From contig NZ_AP023423.1 of NCBI RefSeq assembly GCF_021654335.1, positions 1,425,001 to 1,489,000 on the forward strand: a stretch of DNA of 64,000 nucleotides, given 5' to 3'. How positions within the stretch are numbered: position 1 is the first letter of the stretch; every line of letters begins with the position of its first letter. This stretch comes from Sideroxyarcus emersonii (lineage in GTDB: Bacteria > Pseudomonadota > Gammaproteobacteria > Burkholderiales > Gallionellaceae). The position numbers and the translations under genes are program-made. The notes below the pieces were generated by a model. The model was not told the DNA's origin, did not search any database, and saw nothing but the letters and a program-made list of their open reading frames with translations. Shown in pieces: positions 29,552 to 41,561 of this stretch.

Positions 29552-30841
29552 TCAGAGATCAGCTGCCGTAATATCGGGCGGCAGGGCAGCAATATGCTCC
29601 AGTTCCACCTGTTCTATGCTGGTAAAGCGTTTGGAAATCTTCTGGCTGGTGGTGCGCACATCCTGCGCGTCTTCATGTGCCTGGCGGATGTGGTCAGCCA
29701 GCTTCTTCATGCGCTCGTCGAAGCGTCCGAATTCCTTGCCCAGCTTGCCCAGTTCGTCCTTGATGATGTGCACCTGCTTGCGCGTCTCCACGTCCTTCAT
29801 CACGGCACGTGCGGTATTCAGCACCGCCATCAGCGTGGTCGGCGAAACGATCCACACCCGGCGCTGCATGGCGTAATCGACGATATCGGAATGATGCGCA
29901 TGGATCTCGGCAAACACTGCCTCCGCAGGAATGAACATCACTGCACCATCCGAAGTCACATCCGGGATGATGTATTTGCCGGCGATGTCGTCCACATGCT
30001 TTTTCACGTCGGCCTTGAACTGTTTTTCCGCCACCAGTTTTTCCGCCGGGCTCGCCGCGTCGAACATGCGGTGATAGTTTTCCAGCGGGAACTTGGAATC
30101 CACCGCCACCATGCCGGTCGGTTCCGGCAGCTTCAGCACGCAGTCGGCGCGGCTGCCGTTGGGCAGAGTGTATTGCATCTCATAAGCCTGCGGCGACAAG
30201 ATGTTGCGCACCAGCCCTTCCAGCTGCACCTCGCCGAACGCGCCGCGCGAGCGCTTGTCGCCCAGCAACTCCTGCAGGCTGACGACATTGGTGGTGAGGC
30301 CGTCGATCTTCTTCTGCGCTTCGTCGATGGTCGCCAGCCGCGCCATCACGCTGACGAACGTCTCGTTGGTTTTCTTGAAACCCTCATCCAGCCGCTCGTT
30401 GACCTTGCCGCCGATCTGCTCCAGACGACCGTCCACCGTCTTGCTCAGCGTCTCGATGCTGGTTGCCAGGTGTTGGGTGGCATTGCGGAACGAGTTCTGG
30501 ATCAGTTCCTGATCGGCACGGCCCTGCTCCGCCAGCTTCGCCAGCGTCTGCGCCAGCATCTCGCTGCGCAGGCCGTCCTGCCTGGCTTGCAGCGTATTGA
30601 TCGCATCGCGGGTGGCGCGCAATTCTTCGCTCACGGCAGCGCGCAGCCGTTCCGATTCGGCTGCCTGTGCCGCGATCAGGCGATCACCCTGCTTGTTCAG
30701 GCCATCATGCAGGTCGGTCAGCATGGCGCGATGCTGTTGCTCCAGCATCTGCGCAGCCCGTGCGGGCTGCCTGAACTGCATCGCCAACAGCACGGCCAGC
30801 AACACCAGCGCGGCAACGATCAGAATTACGTCCAGCGTCAT
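29552..30841 (-). CDS. rmuC: DNA recombination protein RmuC
   Basis: A 429-residue protein with one N-terminal membrane helix (about 1-22), a coiled coil (about 30-190) and the RmuC nuclease-like domain (about 200-400: LLGDKRSRGAFGEVQLE, LPNGSRADCVLKLPE, VAVDSKFPLENY). It limits DNA inversion between short repeats in E. coli and has a predicted restriction-endonuclease-like fold. Complete. Next to the EF-hand membrane protein gene. Confidence 0.93.
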   Translation of the reverse strand: MTLDVILIVAALVLLAVLLAMQFRQPARAAQMLEQQHRAMLTDLHDGLNKQGDRLIAAQAAESERLRAAVSEELRATRDAINTLQARQDGLRSEMLAQTLAKLAEQGRADQELIQNSFRNATQHLATSIETLSKTVDGRLEQIGGKVNERLDEGFKKTNETFVSVMARLATIDEAQKKIDGLTTNVVSLQELLGDKRSRGAFGEVQLEGLVRNILSPQAYEMQYTLPNGSRADCVLKLPEPTGMVAVDSKFPLENYHRMFDAASPAEKLVAEKQFKADVKKHVDDIAGKYIIPDVTSDGAVMFIPAEAVFAEIHAHHSDIVDYAMQRRVWIVSPTTLMAVLNTARAVMKDVETRKQVHIIKDELGKLGKEFGRFDERMKKLADHIRQAHEDAQDVRTTSQKISKRFTSIEQVELEHIAALPPDITAADL

Positions 30842-30861
30842 ATCACTTACCAGTCAAATTG

Positions 30862-31653
30862 CTATTTAGCCTTGAACGCTTCGCTCATGAGCGCCATGCC
30901 CTTGCTCCAGGAATCCTTGTCCGCGGCAGCATCGTAGGCCATCGGCAACTTGAACTCCTTGCCCAGCTTGTCCGCATCCGGACTGGTGAAGCTGTGCATT
31001 GCCCCCGGATAGGTCACCACCAGAGGAGTAACGCCGGCCTTCTCCATCTCCTGACGGAATGCCGCGACCTGTTCGGCCGGGATGAACGGATCGGCCTCGC
31101 CGGTGAATGAGGCGAGGCGCGCCTTCACCACGCCCGGCTCAGCCGGATGCGATGTCTTCAGCCCGCCGTGGAAGCTCTCCACCACCTTGAGCGGCTCGCC
31201 GAGGCGCGCCATGTTCAGCACCACCGATCCGCCGAAACAATAGCCGATGGCCCCGATGTTGTCGGCATCCACCGTCTTCTGTTGCTTGAGCAGCGCAAGT
31301 GCGGCCTCGAAGCGTGCCTTGGCCAAGGCTTCGTTCTGGCTTACTTCGCTGGAGAACTTCTGCGCATCGTCCGGATGGTGCGCCATCTTGCCGTTGCCGT
31401 ACATGTCGAGCGCGAGTGCGGTGTAACCCTGCTGCGCCAGCATGCGGGCGCGCTTGCGCGCGTAATCGTTGAGGCCCCACCATTCGTGCACCACCAGTAC
31501 GCCCGGACGCTTACCCTGTACCGCGTCGTCGTAGGCGACATACCCCTTGAGCCTGGTGCCGTCGGCTTCATAGCTGACTTCCTTTCCCTGCACCTCGGCA
31601 TGAGCTGCCGCGACAACAAACATGAGGCCAATGAAATAAAGCGGTCTTTTCAT
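30862..31653 (-). CDS. Secreted dienelactone hydrolase family protein
   Basis: A 263-residue alpha/beta hydrolase with a Sec signal peptide (about 1-19, ending AAAHAEVQ). The Cys nucleophile lies in GYCFGGSVV, the acid/substrate region in VVHEWWGLND, and the catalytic His in YPGAMHSFT. The ATG at 31653 with GGAGA upstream gives the signal peptide. Family members hydrolyse dienelactones or other esters; the periplasmic location here suggests a different, unknown substrate. Confidence 0.88.
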   Translation of the reverse strand: MKRPLYFIGLMFVVAAAHAEVQGKEVSYEADGTRLKGYVAYDDAVQGKRPGVLVVHEWWGLNDYARKRARMLAQQGYTALALDMYGNGKMAHHPDDAQKFSSEVSQNEALAKARFEAALALLKQQKTVDADNIGAIGYCFGGSVVLNMARLGEPLKVVESFHGGLKTSHPAEPGVVKARLASFTGEADPFIPAEQVAAFRQEMEKAGVTPLVVTYPGAMHSFTSPDADKLGKEFKLPMAYDAAADKDSWSKGMALMSEAFKAK

Positions 31654-31699
31654 AGCTCTTCTCCTGTCGTGAACGAGCAGGCAGTATAAATCAAGATGA

Positions 31700-31733
31700 A
31701 ATGACAAAGGGCGCTTGCGCGCCCTTTGTCATT
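31700..31733 (-). terminator. Hairpin terminator after typA
   Basis: Perfect long inverted repeat (arms 31700-31714 and 31719-31733, TTGC loop) just 20 bases beyond the typA stop. The 3' arm carries its own U-rich segment on the minus strand, and because it is symmetrical it could work in both directions. Confidence 0.75.
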
Positions 31734-31752
31734 GAAGACCGTCCATCCCGAT

Positions 31753-33582
<1,830 letters not shown>

Positions 33583-33616
33583 GTCGTACTACCTGTGCAG
33601 AATTCAAAGGGGGCGC

Positions 33617-33625
33617 ATTCTAGCA
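33617..33625 (-). promoter_or_regulatory. Extended -10 promoter candidate for typA
   Basis: On the minus strand the sequence reads TGCTAGAAT, an extended -10 (TGN followed by TAGAAT), 35 bases before the typA ATG. No good -35 hexamer is spaced correctly, which suits an extended -10 promoter. Confidence 0.45.
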
Positions 33626-33650
33626 CAGAGCAAGGCCATCCATATGACAA

Positions 33651-35351
33651 CTATATGTCAGCGAAATACACCTGGTTGCGGCCGGCAGATTTGGCCTGAT
33701 ACATGGCCGCATCGGCCAGCTTGATGAGGTCTTCCTGGGTGGCGCCGTGATTGCTGAACAGCACCACGCCGATGCTGGCGGTACAGTGATGCTCAATGAC
33801 GCGGTCCGGCCGGCCGTCACTTTGCGCCACACCAAGCCGGTAAACCTCGCCCAGCGATTGCCGGATCTTCTCGGCGACCACACTGGCCTGAGTCATCGAG
33901 ATCGTCCGGTCGGCGTCCAGCTCGCTCAACATCACGATGAATTCGTCGCCGCCGAAACGCGAAACCGTATCGACTTCTCGCACACAGCCGACGATGCGGT
34001 GTGCCACTTCGACCAGCAGGATATCGCCCACATCGTGCCCATGTTCGTCGTTCAGCGGCTTGAAATTATCCAGGTCGATGAACATCAGTGCCGCATAGCG
34101 GTTGTTGCGCCTGCAGGCCGACAGTACCTGGTTGAAGCGATCCTGCAGCAGGCGGCGATTGGGCAATTGCGTCAACGCATCGTAGAAAGCCAGGTTGCGT
34201 ATCTGTTCTTCTGCCCTTTTGCGCTCGGTGATGTTGCGCGTCACCCCAAGCAGGATCAGTTCGCCCGCATCGCTTCTGGCGAAATGCGTCGTCACCTCGG
34301 TCCACAACTTATCGCCGTTGCGGCAATACTGCTCGACCTCGTCCGTATACACGTGATCCCCTTCACTGCCGTCCAGAAACGCCTGGCTGCGCTCGGCTAT
34401 CCATTCCCGCACATTGGCCTGGGAATCGGCCGACAGCAATTGGGCGAAGGGCATTGCCATCACCTCTTCCGCACTGTAGCCAAGCAATTTTTCGACCGAG
34501 GGACTCATATACACCCAGGTCTTGGTCTCCAGATTCGCGATCCAGATCACATCGGAAATGTTGTCGGCGAGGAAACGGTAGCGCGCCTCGCTTTCATGTA
34601 TCACCTTCCTCTGCTGGTCGAGTGCATCCAGCATGCTGTCGAGATGGCGCGCCAGTACCCCAATCTCGTCAAGCCGGCCGATGTCGGAACGACGCTTGCC
34701 CAGGCCTTGCTCGACTGCGGCAGCGACCTGCATCAGATGATCCAGGCCGCGCGTCAGTCTCCGCGCCAGCACCAGCGCAATGAGCGACACTGCCAGCACC
34801 GCGATCAGGATGAACTCTGCCCAGGTTCGGGTCAGCGCGGACAGGTTTGCGTTCACCGTATCCCGCGACATTTCCACCCGTACCCAACCCAGCAACCTGC
34901 CTTCGGCCATCACCGGATGCGCCACGACGATCAGGTTCTGCTGGTTCACCAGTATGCTCTGGTCCCTGGCGGAAGAAACCAGCATGTCGCGGCTCACCTT
35001 GTCCGTCACGAAGAATCCGACTTCGTCCGGATTGGTTGAGGCCAGAACCTCACCGTGCGTATTCACGAAATACGCCCGTTGCAGATCCTGCGTCCGGGCG
35101 AATCCCTGCACCACCTCCTGCAAGCCCATCAGGTCATTCGCCACGGCCCATGAGGTTCCGCTGATGGCGAGCGCATGGGCCAGCGACGAAGCGCGTTCTT
35201 CGGAGGACCGATACAGGGCCTCTCGCTGCTGTTCCAGCGTCAGGTAACCGAAGCCAAGCATCAATGCGAGCGAAGCCAGAGCAAAGCCGAGGATCAGCTG
35301 CCTCCGTATCGACCCTCGCCACAACAGGCTGATGTGTTTGCCGATCTTCAT
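33651..35351 (-). CDS. Membrane sensor diguanylate cyclase (periplasmic sensor-HAMP-PAS-GGDEF)
   Basis: A 566-residue c-di-GMP synthase. A membrane helix near 18-36, a periplasmic region of about 125 residues, a second helix near 160-185, a HAMP segment, a PAS domain (about 255-375, beginning [20 protein letters not shown]) and a GGDEF domain (about 385-560). The active site is [11 protein letters not shown], and an inhibitory I-site REVD lies five residues upstream, so the enzyme should be feedback-limited. Its start overlaps the stop of the PhnD-like lipoprotein gene (TGATG), implying coupled expression and probably that the lipoprotein feeds the sensor. Confidence 0.92.
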   Translation of the reverse strand: MKIGKHISLLWRGSIRRQLILGFALASLALMLGFGYLTLEQQREALYRSSEERASSLAHALAISGTSWAVANDLMGLQEVVQGFARTQDLQRAYFVNTHGEVLASTNPDEVGFFVTDKVSRDMLVSSARDQSILVNQQNLIVVAHPVMAEGRLLGWVRVEMSRDTVNANLSALTRTWAEFILIAVLAVSLIALVLARRLTRGLDHLMQVAAAVEQGLGKRRSDIGRLDEIGVLARHLDSMLDALDQQRKVIHESEARYRFLADNISDVIWIANLETKTWVYMSPSVEKLLGYSAEEVMAMPFAQLLSADSQANVREWIAERSQAFLDGSEGDHVYTDEVEQYCRNGDKLWTEVTTHFARSDAGELILLGVTRNITERKRAEEQIRNLAFYDALTQLPNRRLLQDRFNQVLSACRRNNRYAALMFIDLDNFKPLNDEHGHDVGDILLVEVAHRIVGCVREVDTVSRFGGDEFIVMLSELDADRTISMTQASVVAEKIRQSLGEVYRLGVAQSDGRPDRVIEHHCTASIGVVLFSNHGATQEDLIKLADAAMYQAKSAGRNQVYFADI

Positions 35352-36247
35352 CAGTATTCGACGGGCCGCACGGTTTCGGAAAAGACCTTGAGATATTGCC
35401 TCACCGGGTCATAAGTCTCGTTGCCGGCCCGCTCAAATCCGGTGATGCCCATTCTTTCCAGCATCGCGCGTCCCTCCGGAGCCTGTTTCAGGTCAACCAG
35501 CGCTTTGCCTACTTTCGCAGCCAGTCCTGGCGGGATATCGTCGCGCACCACCCAGCCGTTGTTCGGCAATGTCCCGGTCTGCCACTTGACTTCCAGTTGC
35601 GCCGCCATCTCAGGATTTTCCTGCTGGAAAGTCTTCCATGGGACAGGCCACGTCGCCCCTGCCGCCACATGGCCGCGCAATACGTTCATGATGGAAGATT
35701 CCTGCGAACCGACATACAGGTTCTCGATGTCCTTGTTCACGTTGATGCCGTGCGTGTGCAGATAATACTGCACCATGATCGTTGCCGCTAACGCAGACAA
35801 GGCCGGGTATGACACTGCCTTGCCCTTGAGATCTGCCACCTTGCGGATGCCGCAGTCCTTGCGCACCAGGATGATGCCGCGGAACATTTCGTCGTTTCCC
35901 ATCTTGCCGAATACGCGGTAGCCGTATTTCAGCGAACGCACGGTCTGGTAGGGATTGGGCATGGCAAAATCGAATTGCCCGCCGTAGAGCCGCTTCTCGA
36001 ACTCTTCATAATTGCGCGAAGCTTCCAGCCGGAAACGAGCTTGGGGAACGGCCGTATTAAGGTAGTCGATGAGCGGGCCGTATACCTCGACCATGCGCTT
36101 TGGGTTGTGCAGGGGATGGATGCCCACGACATACTCCCTAGGCTCGTTTGCACCGCGTTCGGAAAAGACTGGTTGATAGGTTTCTTCCTGCTGCTTGCCG
36201 CAACCGGCGATCAGCAATGCGGCAAACGCCACAATATGCCATTTCAT
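35351..36247 (-). CDS. PhnD-like phosphonate/phosphate-type substrate-binding lipoprotein
   Basis: A 298-residue solute-binding protein with a lipobox (ALLIAGC) at the end of its signal peptide, so it is membrane-anchored. YVVGIHPLHNPKRMVEVYGP and FDFAMPNPYQTVRSLKYGYR mark the PhnD/type II binding fold. The ATG at 36247 gives the lipoprotein signal. No ABC permease or ATPase is adjacent; its only operon partner is the GGDEF sensor. It is therefore more likely a ligand-binding co-receptor than a transporter part. The ligand is unknown. Confidence 0.85.
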   Translation of the reverse strand: MKWHIVAFAALLIAGCGKQQEETYQPVFSERGANEPREYVVGIHPLHNPKRMVEVYGPLIDYLNTAVPQARFRLEASRNYEEFEKRLYGGQFDFAMPNPYQTVRSLKYGYRVFGKMGNDEMFRGIILVRKDCGIRKVADLKGKAVSYPALSALAATIMVQYYLHTHGINVNKDIENLYVGSQESSIMNVLRGHVAAGATWPVPWKTFQQENPEMAAQLEVKWQTGTLPNNGWVVRDDIPPGLAAKVGKALVDLKQAPEGRAMLERMGITGFERAGNETYDPVRQYLKVFSETVRPVEY

Positions 36248-36581
36248 CCCCGTTCTCCCCATCGCGAAACCAGCAATCTGCATTCAATCGATGTTCCGGC
36301 GCAAATATACTCGCAATCCAGGCCTGGTCCAATGTCTTCCAGACCCCCAACATAACGCTGGCTTTTATTCCGTCGCTGAGTATAATGCGCGCCTTGCCGT
36401 TCCCTGGACGGCATTGAGTCCATCGTTTTCTGACCCTCTGGCATCCCTTCTGGATGCGCCTGGCTTCACCGGTTAGCGACGATGTTTGTTTGCGCCGGTA
36501 GAGGTTCACCCCCTGCTGAATTTCATTGTATGGCCTTGAGCCATGCATGCGCTGTGTCTTATAAAAAATTAAGGAACAACT
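36248..36581. other. Divergent intergenic region between the PhnD-like gene and rhlE
   Basis: A 334-base gap with the promoters of two divergent genes. For rhlE, TTGAGC (36536-36541) and TATAAA (36560-36565) are 18 bases apart, but this would start the RNA almost on top of the ribosome binding site AAGGAA (36571). No hairpin, RNA gene or small ORF that I can support was found. Confidence 0.4.
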
Positions 36582-38081
36582 GTGTCTGAAAATATCATTG
36601 AAACTGCAGCACCTGCCGCTGCCGAAAACGTCGCCTCTTTCGCCACGCTGGGACTGACTCCCGCCATTCTGAAAGCCGTGCAGGACGCCGGCTACACCGT
36701 GCCTTCGCCGATCCAGGCACAGGCCATCCCCGAAGCGCTGGCCGGACGCGACCTGATGGCTTCCGCCCAGACCGGCACCGGCAAGACCGCCGCATTCATC
36801 CTGCCAGCCCTGCAACGCCTGTCGGTCGAATCGGCCGTGCGCAGCAAGGGGCCGCGCATCCTGGTGCTGACCCCGACACGCGAACTGGCGCAACAGGTCT
36901 CCGACGCTGCCAACAAGTACGGCAAGAACATGCGCGTCAAGGTGGTGAGCATCCTCGGTGGCATGCCCTATCCGCTGCAGAACAAGCTGCTGTCGGGATT
37001 CGTTGACATCCTGGTGGCCACACCGGGCCGCCTGATCGACCACATCGAACGCGGCCGCATCGATTTCTCGCGACTGGAGATGCTGGTGCTGGACGAAGCA
37101 GACCGCATGCTGGACATGGGTTTCATCGACGATGTGGAGCGCATCGCCGCAGCCACGCCGGCGACACGCCAGACCCTGCTGTTCTCCGCCACGCTGGACG
37201 GCGTGATCGGCAACCTGGCCCAACGCCTGCTGAAAGAACCCAAACGCATCTCGATCACTTCGAGCAAGGCGCGCCACGAGAACATCGAACAGCGCCTGAT
37301 GTATGTGGACGACATGGCGCACAAGAACCGCCTGCTCGACCACATCCTGCGCGACGTGGAACTGAACCAGGCGGTGGTGTTCACCGCCACCAAACGCGAC
37401 GCCGACACGCTGGCTGACGAGCTGTCCGCCCAAGGCCACGCTGCCGCCGCCCTGCACGGCGACATGAACCAGCGCGAACGCAACCGCACGCTGCTCAACC
37501 TGCGTAAAGGCAACGTGCGCGTGCTGGTCGCCACTGACGTCGCCGCACGCGGGATCGACGTCTCCGGCATCTCGCACGTCATCAATTTCGACCTGCCCAA
37601 GTTTGCTGAAGACTATGTACACCGCATCGGCCGCACCGGCCGCGGCGGCGCTTCCGGCATCGCCGTCTCGTTCGCGTCCAACCGCGACGCGATGCACCTG
37701 AAAAAGATCGAACGTTACACCGGCCAAGCCATCCAGCCGCACACCATCGCCGGCCTGGAGCCCAAGTTCAAGCCAAGGCCCGCTTCCTCGCAACCGCGCA
37801 GCGGCGCAGGCCGCAGCAACGGTGGCGGCTTCGGTCGCCATTCCGCCCCGGACAGCCGTCATGGGCATCCGCAAGGACAGCGCCGCGAAGGCCACAAGCA
37901 CAGCCGTTTCAGCAACGATTCCGGCCCGCGTGGCAACAACTTCGGGCAAGGCAATGCGAACGGCAATGTCAATGGCAACCGTGCCCCGACCGGACAGCAC
38001 GCCGGTGCGCGACGCCCCCAGGGCACCAGCTTCGCCCTTGGCCGTGGCCATAACAGCAACCCCAACGGCAACAAACGCTAG
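36582..38081 (+). CDS. rhlE: DEAD-box ATP-dependent RNA helicase, RhlE family
   Basis: A 499-residue helicase for ribosome assembly and RNA decay. Two RecA-like domains hold motifs ASAQTGTGKTAAF, PTRELAQQ, the DEAD box, SAT, and HRIGRTGRGG. The tail after about residue 395 is rich in Gly, Asn, Arg and Ser and probably unstructured and RNA-binding. It starts with GTG at 36582 behind AAGGAA. A long antisense reading frame across this gene is an artefact of its composition. A strong terminator follows. Confidence 0.94.
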   Translation: MSENIIETAAPAAAENVASFATLGLTPAILKAVQDAGYTVPSPIQAQAIPEALAGRDLMASAQTGTGKTAAFILPALQRLSVESAVRSKGPRILVLTPTRELAQQVSDAANKYGKNMRVKVVSILGGMPYPLQNKLLSGFVDILVATPGRLIDHIERGRIDFSRLEMLVLDEADRMLDMGFIDDVERIAAATPATRQTLLFSATLDGVIGNLAQRLLKEPKRISITSSKARHENIEQRLMYVDDMAHKNRLLDHILRDVELNQAVVFTATKRDADTLADELSAQGHAAAALHGDMNQRERNRTLLNLRKGNVRVLVATDVAARGIDVSGISHVINFDLPKFAEDYVHRIGRTGRGGASGIAVSFASNRDAMHLKKIERYTGQAIQPHTIAGLEPKFKPRPASSQPRSGAGRSNGGGFGRHSAPDSRHGHPQGQRREGHKHSRFSNDSGPRGNNFGQGNANGNVNGNRAPTGQHAGARRPQGTSFALGRGHNSNPNGNKR

Positions 38082-38098
38082 ACTCCACCGCATGGCGC

Positions 38099-38135
38099 AA
38101 TGAAAAAGGCACGCTTCCAGCGTGCCTTTTTCATT
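38099..38135 (+). terminator. Terminator after rhlE
   Basis: Perfect 17-bp inverted repeat (38099-38115 and 38119-38135) with a 3-base loop. The 3' arm ends GCCTTTTTCATT, giving the U-run for plus-strand transcripts; the mirror A-run allows use in the other direction. Confidence 0.85.
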
Positions 38136-38212
38136 GCCGTACCTGCGCAAAATGTTGTGCTGCTGCGTTCTATCATCTATCCTCGCAGCTGTACGTTTCT
38201 TCCATAGACATC

Positions 38213-39004
38213 ATGCCCATCAGCATCAAGACCCCGCAGGAAATCGAAAAGATGCGCATCGCAGGCCGCCTGGCCGGCGAGGTACTCGACTACATCACGC
38301 CCTTCGTGCAAGCCGGCATCACTACCGCTGAGCTCGACAGGCTGTGTCACAACTACATGGTGGACGTGCAAGGCTGCATCCCTGCCCCACTCAACTACGC
38401 ACCGGGCGGACATACCCCCTATCCCAAATCCATCTGCACCTCGATCAACCATCAGGTGTGCCACGGCGTACCCAGCGACAAAAAACTGAAGAACGGCGAT
38501 ATCGTCAACCTCGATATCACCACCATCAAGAACGGCTACCACGGAGACACCAGCCGCATGTTCTGCGTCGGCGAGCCGTCGATCCAGGCCAAACGCCTGT
38601 GCGAAGTCACCTATGAAGCGATGTGGCGCGGCATCCGCATGGTCAAGCCGGGCGCCCACCTCGGCGACATCGGGCATGCCATCCAGACGTTCGTCGAGGG
38701 GCTGGGCTACAGCGTCGTGCGCGAATTCTGCGGCCACGGCATCGGCAGCAAGTTCCATGAAGAACCGCAGGTGCTGCACTACGGCAAGGCCGGCACAGGC
38801 GTCAAGCTCGAGCCCGGCATGATCTTCACCATCGAACCGATGGTCAATGCCGGCAAGAAAGACATCAAGCAGCTTGGCGACGGCTGGACCATCGTCACCA
38901 AGGACCACAGCCTGTCGGCACAATGGGAACATACCATCCTGGTCAACGAAACCGGCTTCGAAGTGCTGACCCTGTCCGCTGGTTCTCCCCCCATCCCGGC
39001 CTGA
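38213..39004 (+). CDS. map: Methionine aminopeptidase type I
   Basis: A 263-residue metalloprotease that removes the N-terminal methionine from new proteins. The metal ligands are visible in VNLDITTIKNGYHGDTSRMF (two Asp), GHGIGSKFHEEPQ (His, Glu region) and IEPMVNAG (Glu). Full length. Followed by glnD 13 bases on; in many proteobacteria map lies next to rpsB, but here it is apart. Confidence 0.96.
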   Translation: MPISIKTPQEIEKMRIAGRLAGEVLDYITPFVQAGITTAELDRLCHNYMVDVQGCIPAPLNYAPGGHTPYPKSICTSINHQVCHGVPSDKKLKNGDIVNLDITTIKNGYHGDTSRMFCVGEPSIQAKRLCEVTYEAMWRGIRMVKPGAHLGDIGHAIQTFVEGLGYSVVREFCGHGIGSKFHEEPQVLHYGKAGTGVKLEPGMIFTIEPMVNAGKKDIKQLGDGWTIVTKDHSLSAQWEHTILVNETGFEVLTLSAGSPPIPA

Positions 39005-39017
39005 TTCCGGCAGCGCG

Positions 39018-41549
39018 ATGTCGATAGCGGAAATACGTGACAGTCTGCGCATAGCACGTGGCGAACTGCAGGCAGACTATCTCGCCCATCCCCAGCCGAC
39101 ACGCTACCTGCTGGCCCATTCGAAACAGGTCGATGAACATCTGCGCCGGGTCTGGCGCCAGCTCGACCTGCCGGCGGAGCTGGCGCTGGTCGCCGTAGGC
39201 GGCTACGGGCGCGCCGAGCTCTACCCGAAATCCGACATCGACCTGCTCATCCTGTTGCCCGCACAACCGGACCAGGCATTGCAGCAACGCCTGCAGGAGC
39301 TGGTCGGCAACCTTTGGGACATCGGGCTGGAGGTCGGCCACAGCGTACGCACAATCGGCGATTGCATGGCCGAGTCCTCGGACGTGACGGTACAGACCAA
39401 TCTGCTCGAAGCCCGCCATATCACCGGCAATCACGCCCTGTTCCTGGAGATGCGCGAGACATTGGCAGCGCATCTGAGCCGCCGAGCCTTCTACCTCGCC
39501 AAGGTTCAGGAACAGGAACAGCGCCATACCCGTTTTGTGGATACCGACTACAACCTGGAACCCAATCTGAAAGAAAGCCCAGGAGGATTGCGCGATCTGC
39601 AGTCGGTGCTGTGGATCTCGCGCGCCTGCGGCTTCGGGCATACCTGGAAGGCACTGGCGCAGGCCGACCTTATCACCCCCACCGAAGCCCGCCAGATTGC
39701 GCATCACGAACACCTACTGCAGGACCTGCGCATCCGCCTGCATTACCTGTCCGGCCGGCACGACGACCGCCTGCTGTTCGAATACCAGACCGCCCTTGCC
39801 GAGCAGCTCGGCATCTCTGCCAGCGCCCAGCGTCGCGCCAGCGAACACCTGATGCAGCATTACTACCGTACCAAACAGGCCGTGCTGCAACTCAATGCCG
39901 TATTGCTGCAAACCATGCGCGCGCGCATCTTCCCGGCTGCCGAGACCTTCCCCCTGAACGATCGCTTCGTTGCCCGCGACGACAAGCTGGAGGCTCGGGA
40001 TGAAGCGCTGTTCGAGACGCAACCGACCGCCATCCTGGAAAGCTTCCTGCTGCTGGAACAGCACCCGCGCCTGACCGGTTTTTCCGCCCAGACCTTGCGC
40101 GCATTGTGGCGCGCACGCAAGACCATCGGTTCCGGTTTCCGCAAGGATCCGCGCAATCGCGAACTGTTCATGGCCATCCTGCGCCAGCCGCAGGGCCTTA
40201 CGCACGCGCTGCGACGCATGAACCAGCAGGACATCCTCGGGCGCTATCTGCCTCCCTTCGGCCGCATCGTCGGCCAGATGCAGCACGATCTTTTCCACGT
40301 GTATACCGTGGACGAACATATCCTGATGGTGGTGCGGAACCTGCGCCGCTTCACGCTGCCGCAATACGCGCACGAATATCCGCTGTGCAGCAAGCTCATC
40401 CACGATTTTGCCCGCCCGGAAGTACTCTACATCGCCGGCATATTCCACGACATCGCCAAAGGGCGGGGCGGCGACCACGCCACCCTGGGCCGCGTCGATG
40501 CCGCGCGCTTCTGCAAGCAGCACGGATTGATGCGCGAAGATGCCGATCTCGTCGTGTGGCTGGTGGAGCATCACCTCACCATGTCCGCTACGGCGCAGAA
40601 GCAGGACCTCTCGGACCAGGATGTGATCGCCGCATTCGCCGCCAAGATCAGGAACGAACGCTACCTCGCCGCACTCTACCTGCTCACCGTCGCAGACATA
40701 CGCGGCACCAGTGCAAAAGTGTGGAACGCCTGGAAAGGCCAGCTGCTGGAAAGTCTGTATCACGCCACGCGCCGCTTCATGACCAGCGGCAAGGTCGCCG
40801 ACCTGGTGGGCGAAATCAGGAAGCGCAGCGCCGAGACGCTCAGCCTGTACGCCATCCATCCAGATATTTACGAATTGCTTTGGGCCCAGTTCGATGCGGA
40901 TTATTTCCTGCGCCACGAACCGCACGAGATCGCCTGGCATACCCGCATGCTGGCGCATCGCGTGAACAGCGACGTCCCGGTCGTCAAGGCACGCCTGAGC
41001 CGCATCGGCGAAGGCCTGCAGATACTGGTCTACACGCAGGACCGCCCCTATCTGTTCGCCCGCATCTGCAATTTCTTTGCACGCATGAGCTACAACATCA
41101 TGGAGGCAAAGATACACACCACCCAGCACGGCTATGCGCTGGACAGCTTCCTGGTGATGGATGCGAACAACAGCAAGACGGTGTATCGCGACGTGATGAA
41201 CTACATCGAATACGAACTGGCACAGCAACTCGCCGACAGCACGCCGCCCGCAGCGCCGAATGTCGGCCGGGTCAGCCGTCAGCTCAAGCACTTCCCCATC
41301 GTGCCGCAAGTCGGCATTGCGCGCGACGAGAAGGGGCAGCATATCCTGTCCATCGTGGCCGGCGACCGTCCCGGCCTGCTGGCCCGGATCGCCTACCTGC
41401 TGGCAAAACACCACATCGAACTGCGCAGCGCCAAGATCAACACGCTGGGTTCACGCGCCGAGGATACTTTCTGGATCAGTGGCGAGGTGCTGGACAGGCC
41501 GCAGGAAGTGGATGAGTTGCGTGCTGCATTGCAGCAGCAACTGGCCTGA
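39018..41549 (+). CDS. glnD: Bifunctional PII uridylyltransferase/uridylyl-removing enzyme
   Basis: An 843-residue glutamine sensor that adds or removes UMP on PII. N-terminal nucleotidyltransferase (GGYGRAELYPKSDIDLLIL), central HD hydrolase domain (FHDIAKGRGGDH), and two C-terminal ACT domains (starting near LQILVYTQDRPYLFARIC and ILSIVAGDRPGLLARIAYL) that bind glutamine. Its substrate PII, with Tyr51, is encoded at 25398-25736. Confidence 0.97.
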   Translation: MSIAEIRDSLRIARGELQADYLAHPQPTRYLLAHSKQVDEHLRRVWRQLDLPAELALVAVGGYGRAELYPKSDIDLLILLPAQPDQALQQRLQELVGNLWDIGLEVGHSVRTIGDCMAESSDVTVQTNLLEARHITGNHALFLEMRETLAAHLSRRAFYLAKVQEQEQRHTRFVDTDYNLEPNLKESPGGLRDLQSVLWISRACGFGHTWKALAQADLITPTEARQIAHHEHLLQDLRIRLHYLSGRHDDRLLFEYQTALAEQLGISASAQRRASEHLMQHYYRTKQAVLQLNAVLLQTMRARIFPAAETFPLNDRFVARDDKLEARDEALFETQPTAILESFLLLEQHPRLTGFSAQTLRALWRARKTIGSGFRKDPRNRELFMAILRQPQGLTHALRRMNQQDILGRYLPPFGRIVGQMQHDLFHVYTVDEHILMVVRNLRRFTLPQYAHEYPLCSKLIHDFARPEVLYIAGIFHDIAKGRGGDHATLGRVDAARFCKQHGLMREDADLVVWLVEHHLTMSATAQKQDLSDQDVIAAFAAKIRNERYLAALYLLTVADIRGTSAKVWNAWKGQLLESLYHATRRFMTSGKVADLVGEIRKRSAETLSLYAIHPDIYELLWAQFDADYFLRHEPHEIAWHTRMLAHRVNSDVPVVKARLSRIGEGLQILVYTQDRPYLFARICNFFARMSYNIMEAKIHTTQHGYALDSFLVMDANNSKTVYRDVMNYIEYELAQQLADSTPPAAPNVGRVSRQLKHFPIVPQVGIARDEKGQHILSIVAGDRPGLLARIAYLLAKHHIELRSAKINTLGSRAEDTFWISGEVLDRPQEVDELRAALQQQLA

Positions 41550-41561
41550 TCAAAGTTCGCC

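Noticed and set aside
36536..36565. TTGAGC-N18-TATAAA as the rhlE promoter
   Set aside because: The predicted start would fall on the ribosome binding site, giving an almost leaderless mRNA, so it is noted only within the intergenic entry.
36138..38150. A 670-codon open frame on the minus strand
   Set aside because: It lies antisense to rhlE, which has all DEAD-box motifs. The product has no recognisable domain.
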